Below, one piece after another: positions 1 through 9,656 of a stretch of DNA of 64,000 bases (within the stretch, counting starts at the first letter, position 1; each line of letters starts with the position of its first letter). The stretch is from Alloascoidea africana (lineage: Eukaryota > Ascomycota > Alloascoideomycetes > Alloascoideales > Alloascoideaceae), in contig JAKTTT010000021.1 in the NCBI GenBank assembly GCA_030581615.1, positions 1 through 64,000 of the forward strand. The letters run 5' to 3'. Position numbers and translations under genes: made by a program. The notes below the pieces were generated by a model, which was not told the origin of the DNA, did no database searches, and was given only the letters and a program-made list of their open reading frames with translations.

Positions 1-649
1 TGAGCATCCATACACTATTCGTGCTCTTTTCAACATTGGCAAGGCCTTAAAGATGGGAACGAACTACAGAAGAGCAGAAGAAACATTTGCCAAGGTCTAT
101 GAAAAATACAAGTCTTGGCTAGGAGAAGAGCACATACTGACTTTGGAGACTCTTTATGAGCTTGGGTCAATTCACATTGTTTTGGGTCAGTTTGAAAAGG
201 CAAAACGAGAGCTTGAGTTGGCAGAAGCTGGTTTGAAGAAAGTCTCTGGCGAGAACAGTTTTTACACTTTGAGAGCCCTAAGCGAACTTGCTCTAGCGTA
301 TGGCAAAACTGGAATGATTGAGGAAGGTAAACTTATTTCAGGAAGTGCAATTGAAGGTGGAGAGGCAGCGTTCGGGAGAGAGAATCTCAACGTGTGGCAT
401 GCATTTGCCAACTTGGCATGGATCTATCAACATAATGACGAATATTATGATGCCCTTCAACAGAGAAAGCATGTTTACAACTCGATGCTGAAAACTTTAG
501 GCAAGGAAGACAAGGAGACTCGAATGGCAAAGAGAGAGTTGAAAGAACTGAAAAAAAGCAAACGATTTGGCTGGTTTCCGTTCTATCGGTCTCCAAGTCA
601 AAAGGCCATCAAGTCTAACAGGAGAAGCATCAATGTTTTGTGTGCTTAA
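1..649 (+). CDS. TPR-repeat protein (kinesin-light-chain-like repeats), 5' truncated by window edge
   Basis: The reading frame is open from base 2, well before the first in-window Met at 53, and stops at 649, so this is the C-terminal ~215 residues of a longer protein. It contains consecutive ~42-residue helical repeats of the TPR_10/TPR_12 type, each with a recurring pattern of LG-E-H-(I/L)-(T/Y)-T-L followed by L-(A/G)-x2-Y/H and small residues. It ends in a basic tail rich in Lys and Arg. Such repeats are protein-interaction scaffolds. In filamentous fungi they often form the C-terminal sensor half of NACHT or NB-ARC (NLR-like) proteins or of patatin/kinesin-light-chain-like proteins. The N-terminal effector and NTPase part lies outside the window, so the function cannot be assigned. 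Confidence 0.75.
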   Translation, partial: EHPYTIRALFNIGKALKMGTNYRRAEETFAKVYEKYKSWLGEEHILTLETLYELGSIHIVLGQFEKAKRELELAEAGLKKVSGENSFYTLRALSELALAYGKTGMIEEGKLISGSAIEGGEAAFGRENLNVWHAFANLAWIYQHNDEYYDALQQRKHVYNSMLKTLGKEDKETRMAKRELKELKKSKRFGWFPFYRSPSQKAIKSNRRSINVLCA

Positions 650-861
650 GCGTGAAGTCTTGCTGTATTATGATAGTAACTAATTTTTATTTTATCTTCT
701 TGATTTATGATTTGTGTTTTGACAATATTTCTGAATGAACTGAATAGTACAAATTTAACTTAATGTCTCTTTCAAGAAGATGGGTGGGTGTGAGGATGAA
801 AACTCTCTACCTGAATATTTCGATGCTCCTAGTACCGCCAACAGTTTAGAAACTTGTCAGG

Positions 862-2183
862 ATGGTATTCATTCCACGGAATTCCTTTCCCAGGTATCGT
901 ATGTCCCTTGCGGACTTTAAGGGTCATCACATGAAGGCGCTCCAGCGGATCTACTGGCTGGCTCCGAGGGTAGATCTGGTCTTTGAGGTGAGAGATGCAA
1001 GAGCGCCGTTAAGCACAAGAAATCTTCTTTTCGACAAACCTTTTCTGGGGAAAAACAAGGTCATTCTCTACTCAAAAACTGACTTGAGTTGTTTGAAAGA
1101 TGATGTATGATTGCTCGTGTAGAGATAATGAAGAAATAGCATTCGCCGGCCCAGTATTAACATGTTCTTTCTGAAGATTCTCCAAAAATGGCATACAGAA
1201 GCAGGCGAAAAATACATGACAGTAGACTGCCGAAGCAAACGGGATGCGAAGAAGCTAATTTCTTTTGCAAAAGGTAGCTATTCTCTGAAATTACTCTGTG
1301 AATTTTCCAAGAAAAATTCTAACATACAGTAGAAACGTACAGAGAGATGTATCCGCGTCCTCCATTGGGGATGCGAATGATCATCACGGGCATGCCAAAT
1401 GTAGGGAAGAGTACACTGGTCAATACACTTAGGCTAGCATCACTTGGCCACTGTAGGTTTGAAACGGACTTTATCGCAATTTGTTTGACTTGTATGCTAA
1501 CAGACGAGCATATAGCTAAGAAGGTCGCTACTACAGGTGGGCAACCAGGAGTTACGCGCAGTGTTTCAGAAAACATAAGAATAAGTAGAGACCCTGATAT
1601 ACTGCTCTATGACACACCAGGGGTTTTCCTACCGACTATAGCAGACTCAGAAACAATGCTGATACTCTCTATAATTGGTGCAGTAAAGTCCAATATTGTG
1701 GATCCTGTTGTCCAAGCCGATTATCTCCTTTACCAACTAAACAGACTCTCATTGCTCTCAGAAAGTAGCATAAAGACAAATGGAAGAGCTACGAATTTAA
1801 TTGATGACGTTGCGATTTCCATGAATGAGAATGGGGAGCCGCTTACAGCTAAATTTAATCACTGCTACTATTCAGAGTATCTCCAAAGACCGACAAACTA
1901 TGTTGACAAGCTGTTATTGAAAATTGCAAAAAGCATCAACAAATACGATCGACGGACAAAAAATGTGGACGAAAATGGGACAGCATTGTATTGGATAGAT
2001 AAATGGAAACAGGGGAAAGCAGGAAGGATAGCATTTGATGACATTGGAAATCCAGATGCGTATCGAATACATACAGAGATGGAAAGCAAAAGAATTGCTG
2101 CAATGAATCTTGATAGCAAAATCACGACAACTAGGAGGGAAGGGAAAAAGAGAGTAGGGATTGATCTGTTTAGAAGCATATAA
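862..2183 (+). CDS. MTG1: MTG1-like mitochondrial ribosome-assembly GTPase, 4 exons
   Basis: Exons are 862-1104, 1177-1273, 1330-1452 and 1516-2183, giving 376 aa (yeast Mtg1 is about 367). The GTPase motifs are circularly permuted as in the YlqF/Mtg1 family. An N-terminal V-x-E-V-R-D-A-R-A-P-L segment and a G4-like SKTD come first, followed by the P-loop GMPNVGKST, GGQPGVTR and the G3 motif DTPGV. The family assembles the mitochondrial large ribosomal subunit at the inner membrane. All introns have GT-AG ends with CTAAC or TTAAC branch sites. The third (1453-1515) is 63 nt, keeps frame and contains no stop, so a plain ORF call translates it. Removing it restores a family-like junction, L-G-H-S-K-K-V-A-T-T-G-G. 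The G4 motif is SKTD rather than NKxD. Confidence 0.9.
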
Positions 2184-2351
2184 GTATATCCCGAGAATGA
2201 AAATTACAATACCAAACTAGATTATTGTGTGAAAATTGGGTATTAAAACCAACCAACTTATACTTAATATTGAAATCAAAAGCAAGCAAAATAATGCTTC
2301 ATTCTTCATAAACAGTTACTAACAAAAAGGCAACTTCGAAAGCAAATACAG

Positions 2352-3755
2352 CTAGACTAGGACCTTTTCAAAAGTGACAAACAACAACTCATAGTCATCA
2401 ATGTCATATAAGATCTTGTCGGCTCTTTTGTATCCTTTCAAATTATCTAGTAAAAGTGACAACTTGCCTTTACCCGTTCCCCACTCACCTAAAGTACAAC
2501 TATTACCCTTGGATTCAAAGAAAGTCAAGCAAAACTTTCCGGGCTTGAACATGCCAATTACTTTCTCGATTATCTCAAAGTTGGAGGTGTTATAACGAGC
2601 AGCTGGGACGTTTGTTTCAAAGCTTGCATACGACCAACCCTTCTCCGGAGTAACATGCACTGTGTAGTAATGTTCAGAACCAACTATTGCATTTGCAGAA
2701 TAGCCACACGGGGTGAAGCTGAAGGAGTCAATCGTAGTGGTTGCAGTCTGTTCATTCTTGGCCGTGATGCCATCCGCAGTTGAGGCTGTTCCATAAAGAG
2801 TGTCCATGCCAGTCAATTTTGAAACAATTGATCCAAGACCATGGCCCGGATCTGTGTTAGTAACCTGGTCAGACCCCTCGATAGAAGATGAAGAGGATAC
2901 AGACGCAGTCTCAAACATGTCAGATTTATCTGAAAGGTTGGAACTGATTGAAATGTTTCCAGTGGAAGCAGTCATATCAGTGATAATCTCCTCTCCGTCA
3001 GAATCATAATGCAAGACCTTGTCTCCAGGTACACGTTCGTAACAGAACTGTGCTGCTTTGTCAACATCAAGATGGGTCATCAAAATCTCCAGGGTACGGT
3101 CATCAAACTTTAAAGCTCCTTCCGATGTTTCTAGTCTTCTCGGAACTTGGCAATCAAGACCAGACAAACCGTTGAGGGTGTAAAGGTACCAATGGTCAGA
3201 ATTCAATCTTCCCAAAAGATACGCATTGCCAGTGTGATCAAACATCTCATCCAGGAATTTTACCTCGTCAGTCCAAGTTTTATGTGGATGCTTCTGCTTA
3301 TCCGGAAACATGAAGGATTTTCTCGAGTAAAACAGCCTCCATGGTTTAGTTGACTTTCCGTCAATAAGTGGGAATTTGACGTCCCCAAAAGCAAGTTCAA
3401 GGATTCGGGGCAAGCCGATCAAAGTCGTTGTAGTGCCACAAGTTTTCAGAATGACTTTATGGGGAAAGACAAACATGCTTGACTCTGACAAAAGGTAGCT
3501 ATCCATATGTTCAGAGCTGATGACAGACAAAACTTTGCATTGGACTAAATCCAACATCTCTTCCCACTTTGCCCGGGGAACCGATCTGAGACCTTGCGGA
3601 TCAACATGTGAAGGGATTGATTTTTCATCTCTGGCAAACCAAACCTCCAACAGCTTTTCAGGGCCTTCAAAAGCAAAAGTTGAGTCCAGGTCAAGAGACA
3701 CCTCGTAATTGACGTAGGGGTCGTTATTGATATAATCCTTGTTTGCTTGGGTCAT
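2352..3755 (-). CDS. SPE2: S-adenosylmethionine decarboxylase proenzyme
   Basis: Single-exon gene of 467 aa. It makes decarboxylated SAM, the aminopropyl donor for spermidine and spermine, in the cytosol. The eukaryotic AdoMetDC signature is clear: FEGPEKLLEVWF near residues 29-40 supplies the active-site Glu. Y-L-L-S-E-S-S-M-F-V at about 87-96 is the self-cleavage site, so Ser92 should become the pyruvoyl group after cleavage behind Glu91. KTCGTTT at about 104-110 carries the catalytic Cys106. The protein is about 70 residues longer than S. cerevisiae Spe2 (396 aa). The extra length is mainly a Ser/Asp/Thr-rich low-complexity insert at about residues 255-330. The start is the first Met after a pyrimidine- and CA-rich leader; no intron is needed. 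Confidence 0.95.
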   Translation of the reverse strand: MTQANKDYINNDPYVNYEVSLDLDSTFAFEGPEKLLEVWFARDEKSIPSHVDPQGLRSVPRAKWEEMLDLVQCKVLSVISSEHMDSYLLSESSMFVFPHKVILKTCGTTTTLIGLPRILELAFGDVKFPLIDGKSTKPWRLFYSRKSFMFPDKQKHPHKTWTDEVKFLDEMFDHTGNAYLLGRLNSDHWYLYTLNGLSGLDCQVPRRLETSEGALKFDDRTLEILMTHLDVDKAAQFCYERVPGDKVLHYDSDGEEIITDMTASTGNISISSNLSDKSDMFETASVSSSSSIEGSDQVTNTDPGHGLGSIVSKLTGMDTLYGTASTADGITAKNEQTATTTIDSFSFTPCGYSANAIVGSEHYYTVHVTPEKGWSYASFETNVPAARYNTSNFEIIEKVIGMFKPGKFCLTFFESKGNSCTLGEWGTGKGKLSLLLDNLKGYKRADKILYDIDDYELLFVTFEKVLV

Positions 3756-4513
3756 TGCGAGTCGTGTGACGGGAGATAGAATAGTGGCTGGTGCGGTTGG
3801 GAAAGAATGCGAAAACTTTCAAAAAATTCCAAATCCTTCTTTCTGGTGGATTTTTTTTTGGTTTAAAACGTAAAGGTGTGTTACGGCTCGTTTTATCTAG
3901 GTCTACATTTGATTTTGAAAAAGGTAATGTCAGTCTTTGCTTGCCGATCAAAAGTAAACGATCCACAGATGGGATAAGCAGCAATACACAAATGCGCACA
4001 GCACGGACTCAATACTCACTTTGCGGGACGGGCGAAGCGCAAAAGTACTTCCTTTGGCATACGAGGCAGGCAGAAAAGGCTTTTCAAACTCTTGTAAATA
4101 GAACCGTTCGCAGTTGATTCCCAAGATTCAAAGGAAAAAACAGGGTCCTACCACAGGATTTTGTAAAAATAATGCTAAAAAGCAGAGATAAAAGTCAACC
4201 AAAGTAAAATGGAGAAAGTAAGAGCAAATCAAAACTGATCAACGCTGTTTCTGGTCTCTGAAAAAAGAACACTGAACCACAATAAACTGCCTGTTAGCAA
4301 ATTTAGTACAACAGGGGAAAAGAAAAGATTTTATAGTCTAATGATGTCCGGAGGTCTCAGCCCAAACTTCCGGGAAAACGTTGCGTGAAAAATTTAGGGA
4401 CAAGAAACAGGTGAAAACAAAACGAGTGAAAACAAATAGGAAAGTCGCATAATGCATCGGGTACTTGGTACCACTAGCTTCAATGACTATTTTACTATAC
4501 AAATACTTTAAAA
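3756..4513. other. Intergenic: SPE2 upstream region and TMA19 3' flank
   Basis: No supportable gene. Short ORFs on both strands here (for example 3791-4117 +) show no family features. The part nearest 3756 should hold the SPE2 promoter; the AT-rich part near 4514 is the TMA19 3' UTR. I see no tRNA or repeat. Confidence 0.6.
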
Positions 4514-5185
4514 TTAAATCTTCTCCTCCTTCAGGCCATGCTTCCAGACCGCGATGTATGGAGTGGTGCCATCTTCACGGTAGTTCAAGAGAACTATCAT
4601 CGCATCAGGGTCCATGGACTCGCCTGTGAAAAACTCCCAGTCCTTGAAGCTTCCAAGAACTTTCTTGACGTAGGTAGTAGCGCCCTTTTCAAAGGTGCCG
4701 ATAGAATCAGGATCGTTCTCAGCAAGATAGGCCTTGACCTTCTTCATGTAACCCTTGATGAAGGTCATGAAAGACTTTTTGTCAAAGTTGGTCTGCTGAA
4801 GACGGAACGAATAGACGAGGTTGTTCACTGTCTCAACTCCTTCCTCAAGGTCTTCGCCAGCATCCTCAGCAGAAGGATTGGCACCAATGTCGATATCACC
4901 ACCCTGTTTGATTTGGACCATTTGGCAGTCTGCCTCATAGACAGCATCACCAACTTCCTTGATGTCATAAGCATCGGAAAGGAGCTAAAAATGGAGAGTC
5001 AGTACCTCTCATACGCCTATCATTCAACCGACATGTATTAAATTGGGAGCCTACCTCATCTCCAGAAATAACGTCCTAGAAAATATGGAAATTAGTTCCA
5101 GTTTAGTCAAAACAACAATCAGTGGGCAAAAATCGCGCACAAACACATTCACTCTTGATGCCAATCATACTTTGTAAATAATCAT
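4514..5185 (-). CDS. TMA19: Translationally controlled tumour protein (TCTP) homologue, 3 exons with a 21-nt microexon
   Basis: In coding order the exons are 5185-5171 (15 nt, MIIYK), 5075-5055 (21 nt, DVISGDE) and 4984-4514, giving 168 aa (yeast Tma19 is 167). Introns of 95 nt (5076-5170) and 70 nt (4985-5054) have GTATGA and GTAGGC donors and AG acceptors; a TACTGAC branch site is visible in the second. The assembled N-terminus matches the TCTP signature (M-I-I-Y-x-D-x-I-S-G-D-E-L-x-S-D). The rest holds the conserved YSFRLQQT-like and F-x-K-x2-Y-x3-I/V-K-x-Y-x-K segments. TCTP is an abundant cytosolic protein linked to ribosomes and growth. It shares a 184-bp divergent promoter with RTT109. 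Confidence 0.93.
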
Positions 5186-5282
5186 AGTTAAGAATAAGCA
5201 ATAAGCCGGTAGGTCTGATGAAGATCAAAGCACTGTTTGGAGGAAAAGACAGTTGAAATTTTAACTGTTGAAAGTAAAACGG

Positions 5283-5307
5283 CGGGTAAATTATTACATA
5301 TTACCCG
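5283..5307. promoter_or_regulatory. Inverted pair of Reb1-type CGGGTAA sites in the TMA19-RTT109 divergent promoter
   Basis: CGGGTAA at 5283-5289 and TTACCCG at 5301-5307 face each other across 11 bp, about 100 bp upstream of the TMA19 ATG and 65-85 bp upstream of the RTT109 ATG. The sequence equals the S. cerevisiae Reb1 core. Binding in this organism is inference. A 10-bp palindrome TGTCGCGACA lies just downstream at 5324-5333. Confidence 0.5.
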
Positions 5308-5369
5308 GATATTTCCAAAACCTTGTCGCGACACGAAACTGACGCCGAAGGAAGACACGAGTACGAAAG

Positions 5370-6716
5370 ATGAAAGATTTAAAAGCTCTGCTTTCAAAAG
5401 AGCTCCCCAAGCTGGCTGAGGATTTTACAATTATAAACTTGATAACGCGGCCGAGAAAGACGCATTCGCTGACATTGAGGGCAAATGGTTCGAACTTGGC
5501 GCCCTCGGATGGAGATGAGGGAGAAGGGGAAGAAAGCAACAAAAAGAGATACGGAACCTTAACAAGCAGAACTAAGCATTTCGTGGCAATTGAGTACGGC
5601 GGCGTCATTTTCTTTGCTTTGGAGATTTTCGTTTATTATAGCAAGGGTCTCCGAACGATTTATGTTTCAAAGGCAGACACAAACGGGTATGAGCCAAAAG
5701 AGGGAGGCAAGATTTCGATGAAAAGGATATGCCTTGCTATACTACAGTGGATTTTCAGTATACCTATTGAATACTATGCTGAAATTACTGTGAAGCAATT
5801 TAAAAAGCACTCGGTTGAGCTAAGCGAGAGAGGATTGGTCCGCGAGAGATTGCTTCAATTGGCAGGCACACTAAGTGGAAAAGAGGCAGAGGAAAAAACC
5901 ATCAAAATTGACGTTGTTCCTGATGTTCACACACAAGTTTGTCTATACGCTCGAACTGAGCCTCAGTATCTGTTTCCTTTTTCTGGTAATAATGGATCAA
6001 AGCATGTTTTGAGAGGTGACCAACTAGTCCGTTGGTGGCTAGATATACTCGATAACTTGAGCGCAACTGAATACGCGAAAACCAAAAAGGTCGCATGCTT
6101 TTTGGAAATCCCTGGCGCAGAAACTTCGGACGTTGCAAAGTACACAAGCAGCCCGGCTCTTTTACAAACTTGGACAAAGGGTAGCTTATTCTTAAATGCA
6201 GAAACAGAAGATCAATGTGCTGTGTTTTGCGTCGCCAACTTTCCTGATGACCCGAAAGGTCGCTTTATAGAGCATCTAGTAGTAGAAAGCCGAGCAAAAA
6301 GCACCAACACAAAGCGGTTTTGGGTAGAGTTACAGGCACGCCAAGAATTCAGACTTAGCAACACGGTGGGAATATTAGGCATTCGAGGAGTGGCCTTGGC
6401 CCAGTCCTCAGTTGGTGGACATGAAAGCGATGTGGAGAATGTTCTTAAGCAAAGTGTGACAAACAGGCATGAAAAGCAGATTCAGGAAAGTTTACAAGAA
6501 GGAGACTACTCTACAAAGAAGTTTGGAATCAGATTTTCCGGGGAGGTATTTCAGAAGATTAAAAAGTTGGGTTTGGAAAGGGGCATTGTTAAAAGCAAGG
6601 GAGAACGAGAAGACCTGGCACATGGCAGCGGCTCGCTGAGAGATCCGAAGCGATCCACGCCCGTTCAGGTGATGGACCTCAACCAGCTGGTTCGGAGGAA
6701 AAAGCCCAAGAAATAG
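5370..6716 (+). CDS. RTT109: Rtt109-type histone H3 lysine acetyltransferase
   Basis: Single-exon, 448 aa (yeast Rtt109 is 436). It matches the KAT11/Rtt109 fold: an N-terminal block with R-P-R-K-T-H, the strand-turn-strand F-F-A-L-E-I-F-V-Y, and the family hallmark V-S-K-A-D-T-N-G-Y at residues 99-107. A V-R-W-W-L-D-I-L-D segment with the paired Trp follows, then an L-E-I-P-G-A-E stretch. An acidic low-complexity loop (about residues 46-58) and a Lys-rich tail ending R-R-K-K-P-K-K are typical. Rtt109 with Asf1/Vps75 acetylates H3K56 (and H3K9) on new histones in replication-coupled chromatin assembly. The start is the first in-frame ATG after the divergent promoter. Confidence 0.9.
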   Translation: MKDLKALLSKELPKLAEDFTIINLITRPRKTHSLTLRANGSNLAPSDGDEGEGEESNKKRYGTLTSRTKHFVAIEYGGVIFFALEIFVYYSKGLRTIYVSKADTNGYEPKEGGKISMKRICLAILQWIFSIPIEYYAEITVKQFKKHSVELSERGLVRERLLQLAGTLSGKEAEEKTIKIDVVPDVHTQVCLYARTEPQYLFPFSGNNGSKHVLRGDQLVRWWLDILDNLSATEYAKTKKVACFLEIPGAETSDVAKYTSSPALLQTWTKGSLFLNAETEDQCAVFCVANFPDDPKGRFIEHLVVESRAKSTNTKRFWVELQARQEFRLSNTVGILGIRGVALAQSSVGGHESDVENVLKQSVTNRHEKQIQESLQEGDYSTKKFGIRFSGEVFQKIKKLGLERGIVKSKGEREDLAHGSGSLRDPKRSTPVQVMDLNQLVRRKKPKK

Positions 6717-6863
6717 ACCCGAGAAGCCATGTATATACAGCATTTAGTGGAATTTGTGAGCGTAGAAGGCAGGTCGGTTTTGTCTTTTGTAACCCCCTTT
6801 CGCATGCGCCGTGTACTAATTGCTCCTTCCCTCTTCTCCCTTCCTCTTCTTCCTCCACAGTAA

Positions 6864-7804
6864 ATGTCCGCTTCGCCAGCAACGCCTTTCCTGCATCAAA
6901 GGTCCTCTGCTCCAACCGGAGGGGAGCAGTGTGCCATAATGGGCCCCTTCTCCCTTATAATACAGAGCGCTTTGGGGCTCCTAGCCGTGTCATCGCTGGT
7001 GTACAAACGATACCGCGAGTACCCCAACCGAAGACCATGGCTGATTTGGATCTTTGATGTTTCGAAACAGGTCCTAGGGTCATTTGGATTACACATCCTC
7101 AACATCGTCATGTCCATGTTTAATGCGCAACATGACGACCTGCCCAACTCCCGGTACTTTCGTGTGTTTGAAGACGGGCGGAGTCCACGGCCTCCTCCTC
7201 TGAGCGACACCAACAACCCATGTAATTGGTACTTTCTGAACATTCTCTTCGATACGACGATGGGCATTCCGATTCTGTGGGGGTTTCTCTATATCATTTT
7301 CCAGTCTGCCACACGGGCTGGCATAACGGATATCCTGTCGGGCCAGTATGGATACCCACCTCGGTTTTCAGCATTCTTTAAACAAGCAATCCTCTACTTC
7401 ATCGGGCTACTGTGTATGAAGCTGGTGGTCTACATCATTTTGCAGGTGGTACCGGGGCTTGTGTCTTTTGCTGATTTTATTCTCTCATGGACAGACAGTA
7501 ACCCACGGCTTCAGATTGCATTTACGCTGATGATTTTTCCCTTAATGTGAGTTGTTTTGTGTGATTTGGCTCTGCAGAACATTATGTCCGCTTTGCCATG
7601 CTCACTTGTTGGCATTAACTAACTAAGGCAATCATTATATCCAGAATGAATGCCTTGCAATATTACATTATCGATTCCATAATTCAGTCTCCAGAGTACA
7701 ATCATCACCCGCATCAAGAAGGAGGCCTTCTGGGTCAGCCGGCGGCATTCAACGCGGACGACGAAGACGCAGTTGAGATTTCGCATTTTCGAAGAGGATT
7801 CTAG
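6864..7804 (+). CDS. STIMATE/TMEM110-family multi-pass membrane protein (vacuolar type)
   Basis: Exons 6864-7546 and 7645-7804 give 280 aa. The 98-nt intron has a GTGAGT donor, a TAACTAAC branch region and an ATCCAG acceptor; splicing yields F-P-L-I-M-N-A-L-Q-Y-Y-I-I-D across the junction. It has four to five hydrophobic segments: about residues 28-45, 62-82, 120-145, 168-195 and 215-240. The family signatures D-V-S-K-Q and C-N-W-Y-F-L-N-I-L-F-D-T-T-x-G are present. The family includes S. cerevisiae YPL162C at the vacuole and animal STIMATE at ER-plasma membrane contacts. The first Met is used here; Met26 (6939) is possible. A TACTAAT followed by a long pyrimidine tract and CACAG ends 4 bases before the ATG, so a 5'-UTR intron is possible but no donor is clear. 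Confidence 0.82.
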
Positions 7805-7921
7805 GCTACTGCTAGACCGCACTCTGCTTTCTGTACCGTGTATAATATCTCTCTACATCTAGCTAAAGCTTTCTAATAGTATACATAGCTTCCTGCTTTG
7901 CTGAACGAACCACGGCTGGTC

Positions 7922-7928
7922 CGGGTAA
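7922..7928 (+). promoter_or_regulatory. Reb1-type CGGGTAA site upstream of the PSR1-like gene
   Basis: Exact CGGGTAA about 150 bp upstream of the chosen ATG (8076). The motif recurs in several promoters of the window. Function is inferred from the S. cerevisiae Reb1 consensus. Confidence 0.4.
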
Positions 7929-8075
7929 CTCCTAAACACACCCGTGCACCCATTCTCACCAAACCTTCTTGCTGCTGGCTCAAATCGCCCAAACTCGTTC
8001 TCTCTGCTCTTTCTGCTCTTTCTGCTCTGTTCGCTCTCTCGTGCCTGCCACCGGCTCTCTCTACCTGCTGCTCCA

Positions 8076-9656
8076 ATGACTCCGGACAACCCGTCCGTCT
8101 TATCGAGGGTCGTGGCCACCATATTCTGCTGCTCGTTACCTCCCTCCTCGACTCGCTCTACCTATCCCCAGCACCTGCAACAGAATGCCTCTTCAATACA
8201 CAAGTCTCCGTCTGTTTTGAACCATGTGCCCACGCTGGACCCATCCGTCTTGAACACAGAGAGCCGTCGTGCCTCTAACCAAGACTCTCCGTTCACTTTG
8301 GATCCGAATAGCAAACTGGAAATCCACGGAGAGAAGGATGTTGACGATGCAATAACCGCCCACTCCACACATTCCAAGCCTGATGCTGATGCTGATACCG
8401 TAAAGAACAAGGAACAGGAATCCACAGCAGATATTTTTGACGATGATGACAAAACCGCAAATGCCGGCGCACCTGGTTCCAGCAAGAACCCATCTCCTAA
8501 TTCATCTAATTCTAATAGTACCAGAAGCGATTCCAGCAAGAGGTGGAACTCCAACAACAGGGATGGGAATGTTCAGATCCCAACCACGCTTGATCCCAAA
8601 GTGCTAAGCCAGCAAAAGCAGACTGCCCTAAAATCCACCTATCCTTCGGATACCTCTACTGTGCTTCAGGATGACGCTTCACGGACTACCACAACCACGA
8701 CACCGATCCCTCGAAACGGCATTGTTGATGAAACCGAGAATAATGGCCTTGCTCGGCAAAAGACACAGGGGACTACTCCTGAACAAGGCAAGTCTGATCC
8801 ACCTTTCCCAACGCCAAATTCAACCACAATAGTACCAGCTGAAACAGCTCCTGTTTCCCATGCCACAGGAGACGAAAATCAGGCTGAGCTTCCCCCTCAG
8901 TTGAGAATCCAAACTCAGATACAGGACAATAGTAACGGCAATACAGATGGCCAAGACCTGACTTCATCTGATTCGCTCATCTCCTCAAATTCATTAATCG
9001 GCAATGCTCCCTTTCTTCTCCCCCAGATTGGTGTTGGAGCTGCAGACCAAGAGAATTTCCCCTTTATGGACATTCAACCTGACCAAGCAACACACTCTTC
9101 AGGCTATCTTCTGGAGCCCATAAAGCCCGAATTTCAAGGCAAAAAATGCCTGGTCCTAGACCTTGACGAGACATTGGTTCACAGCAGCTTCAAATACCTG
9201 AGACAGCATGATTTTGTCATTCCCGTTGAGATCGAGGGTCAAACACACAGCGTCTACGTCATTAAAAGACCTGGAGTCGATGAGTTTATGCGTATTGTAG
9301 GACAGCTCTACGAAGTTGTTGTGTTCACTGCCAGTGTTAGCAGGTATGGTGATCCCCTTTTAGATGAGCTAGACGTCCACAATTCTGTTCATCACCGTCT
9401 GTTCCGCGAAAGTTGTTACAACTACCAAGGAAACTATGTGAAGAATTTGTCCCAGCTGGGGCGACCTCTGAAAGATATTATAATCCTCGATAACTCCCCT
9501 GCCTCTTACATGTTCCATCCGCAACATGCTGTTCCAATATCGAGTTGGTTTAGCGACTTGCATGATTGTGAACTTTCTGATATTATACCTTTTCTTAATG
9601 ACCTCGCAAGCGGCAAAGTTGATGATGTCAGTGTGATCCTAGATGTCACCGTATGA
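8076..9656 (+). CDS. PSR1: PSR1/PSR2-like FCP1/SCP-family phosphatase, probably membrane-tethered
   Basis: 526 aa from the chosen start; an in-frame ATG at 7944 would add 44 residues. I chose 8076 because it puts a di-cysteine (residues about 17-18, in V-V-A-T-I-F-C-C) near the N-terminus, as in Psr1/Psr2, which are palmitoylated there and held at the plasma membrane. Residues 30-330 are Ser/Thr/Asn-rich and probably disordered. The C-terminal ~180 residues form an NIF/FCP1 (HAD) phosphatase with [10 protein letters not shown] (first Asp about 362), V-V-V-F-T-A-S, and I-I-I-L-D-N-S-P. In yeast Psr1/2 act with Whi2 in the general stress, sodium and TORC1 responses. No intron. Confidence 0.87.
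   Translation: MTPDNPSVLSRVVATIFCCSLPPSSTRSTYPQHLQQNASSIHKSPSVLNHVPTLDPSVLNTESRRASNQDSPFTLDPNSKLEIHGEKDVDDAITAHSTHSKPDADADTVKNKEQESTADIFDDDDKTANAGAPGSSKNPSPNSSNSNSTRSDSSKRWNSNNRDGNVQIPTTLDPKVLSQQKQTALKSTYPSDTSTVLQDDASRTTTTTTPIPRNGIVDETENNGLARQKTQGTTPEQGKSDPPFPTPNSTTIVPAETAPVSHATGDENQAELPPQLRIQTQIQDNSNGNTDGQDLTSSDSLISSNSLIGNAPFLLPQIGVGAADQENFPFMDIQPDQATHSSGYLLEPIKPEFQGKKCLVLDLDETLVHSSFKYLRQHDFVIPVEIEGQTHSVYVIKRPGVDEFMRIVGQLYEVVVFTASVSRYGDPLLDELDVHNSVHHRLFRESCYNYQGNYVKNLSQLGRPLKDIIILDNSPASYMFHPQHAVPISSWFSDLHDCELSDIIPFLNDLASGKVDDVSVILDVTV

Noticed and set aside
3791-4117. 108-codon ORF upstream of SPE2
   Set aside because: Lies in the SPE2 promoter on the other strand with no family features.
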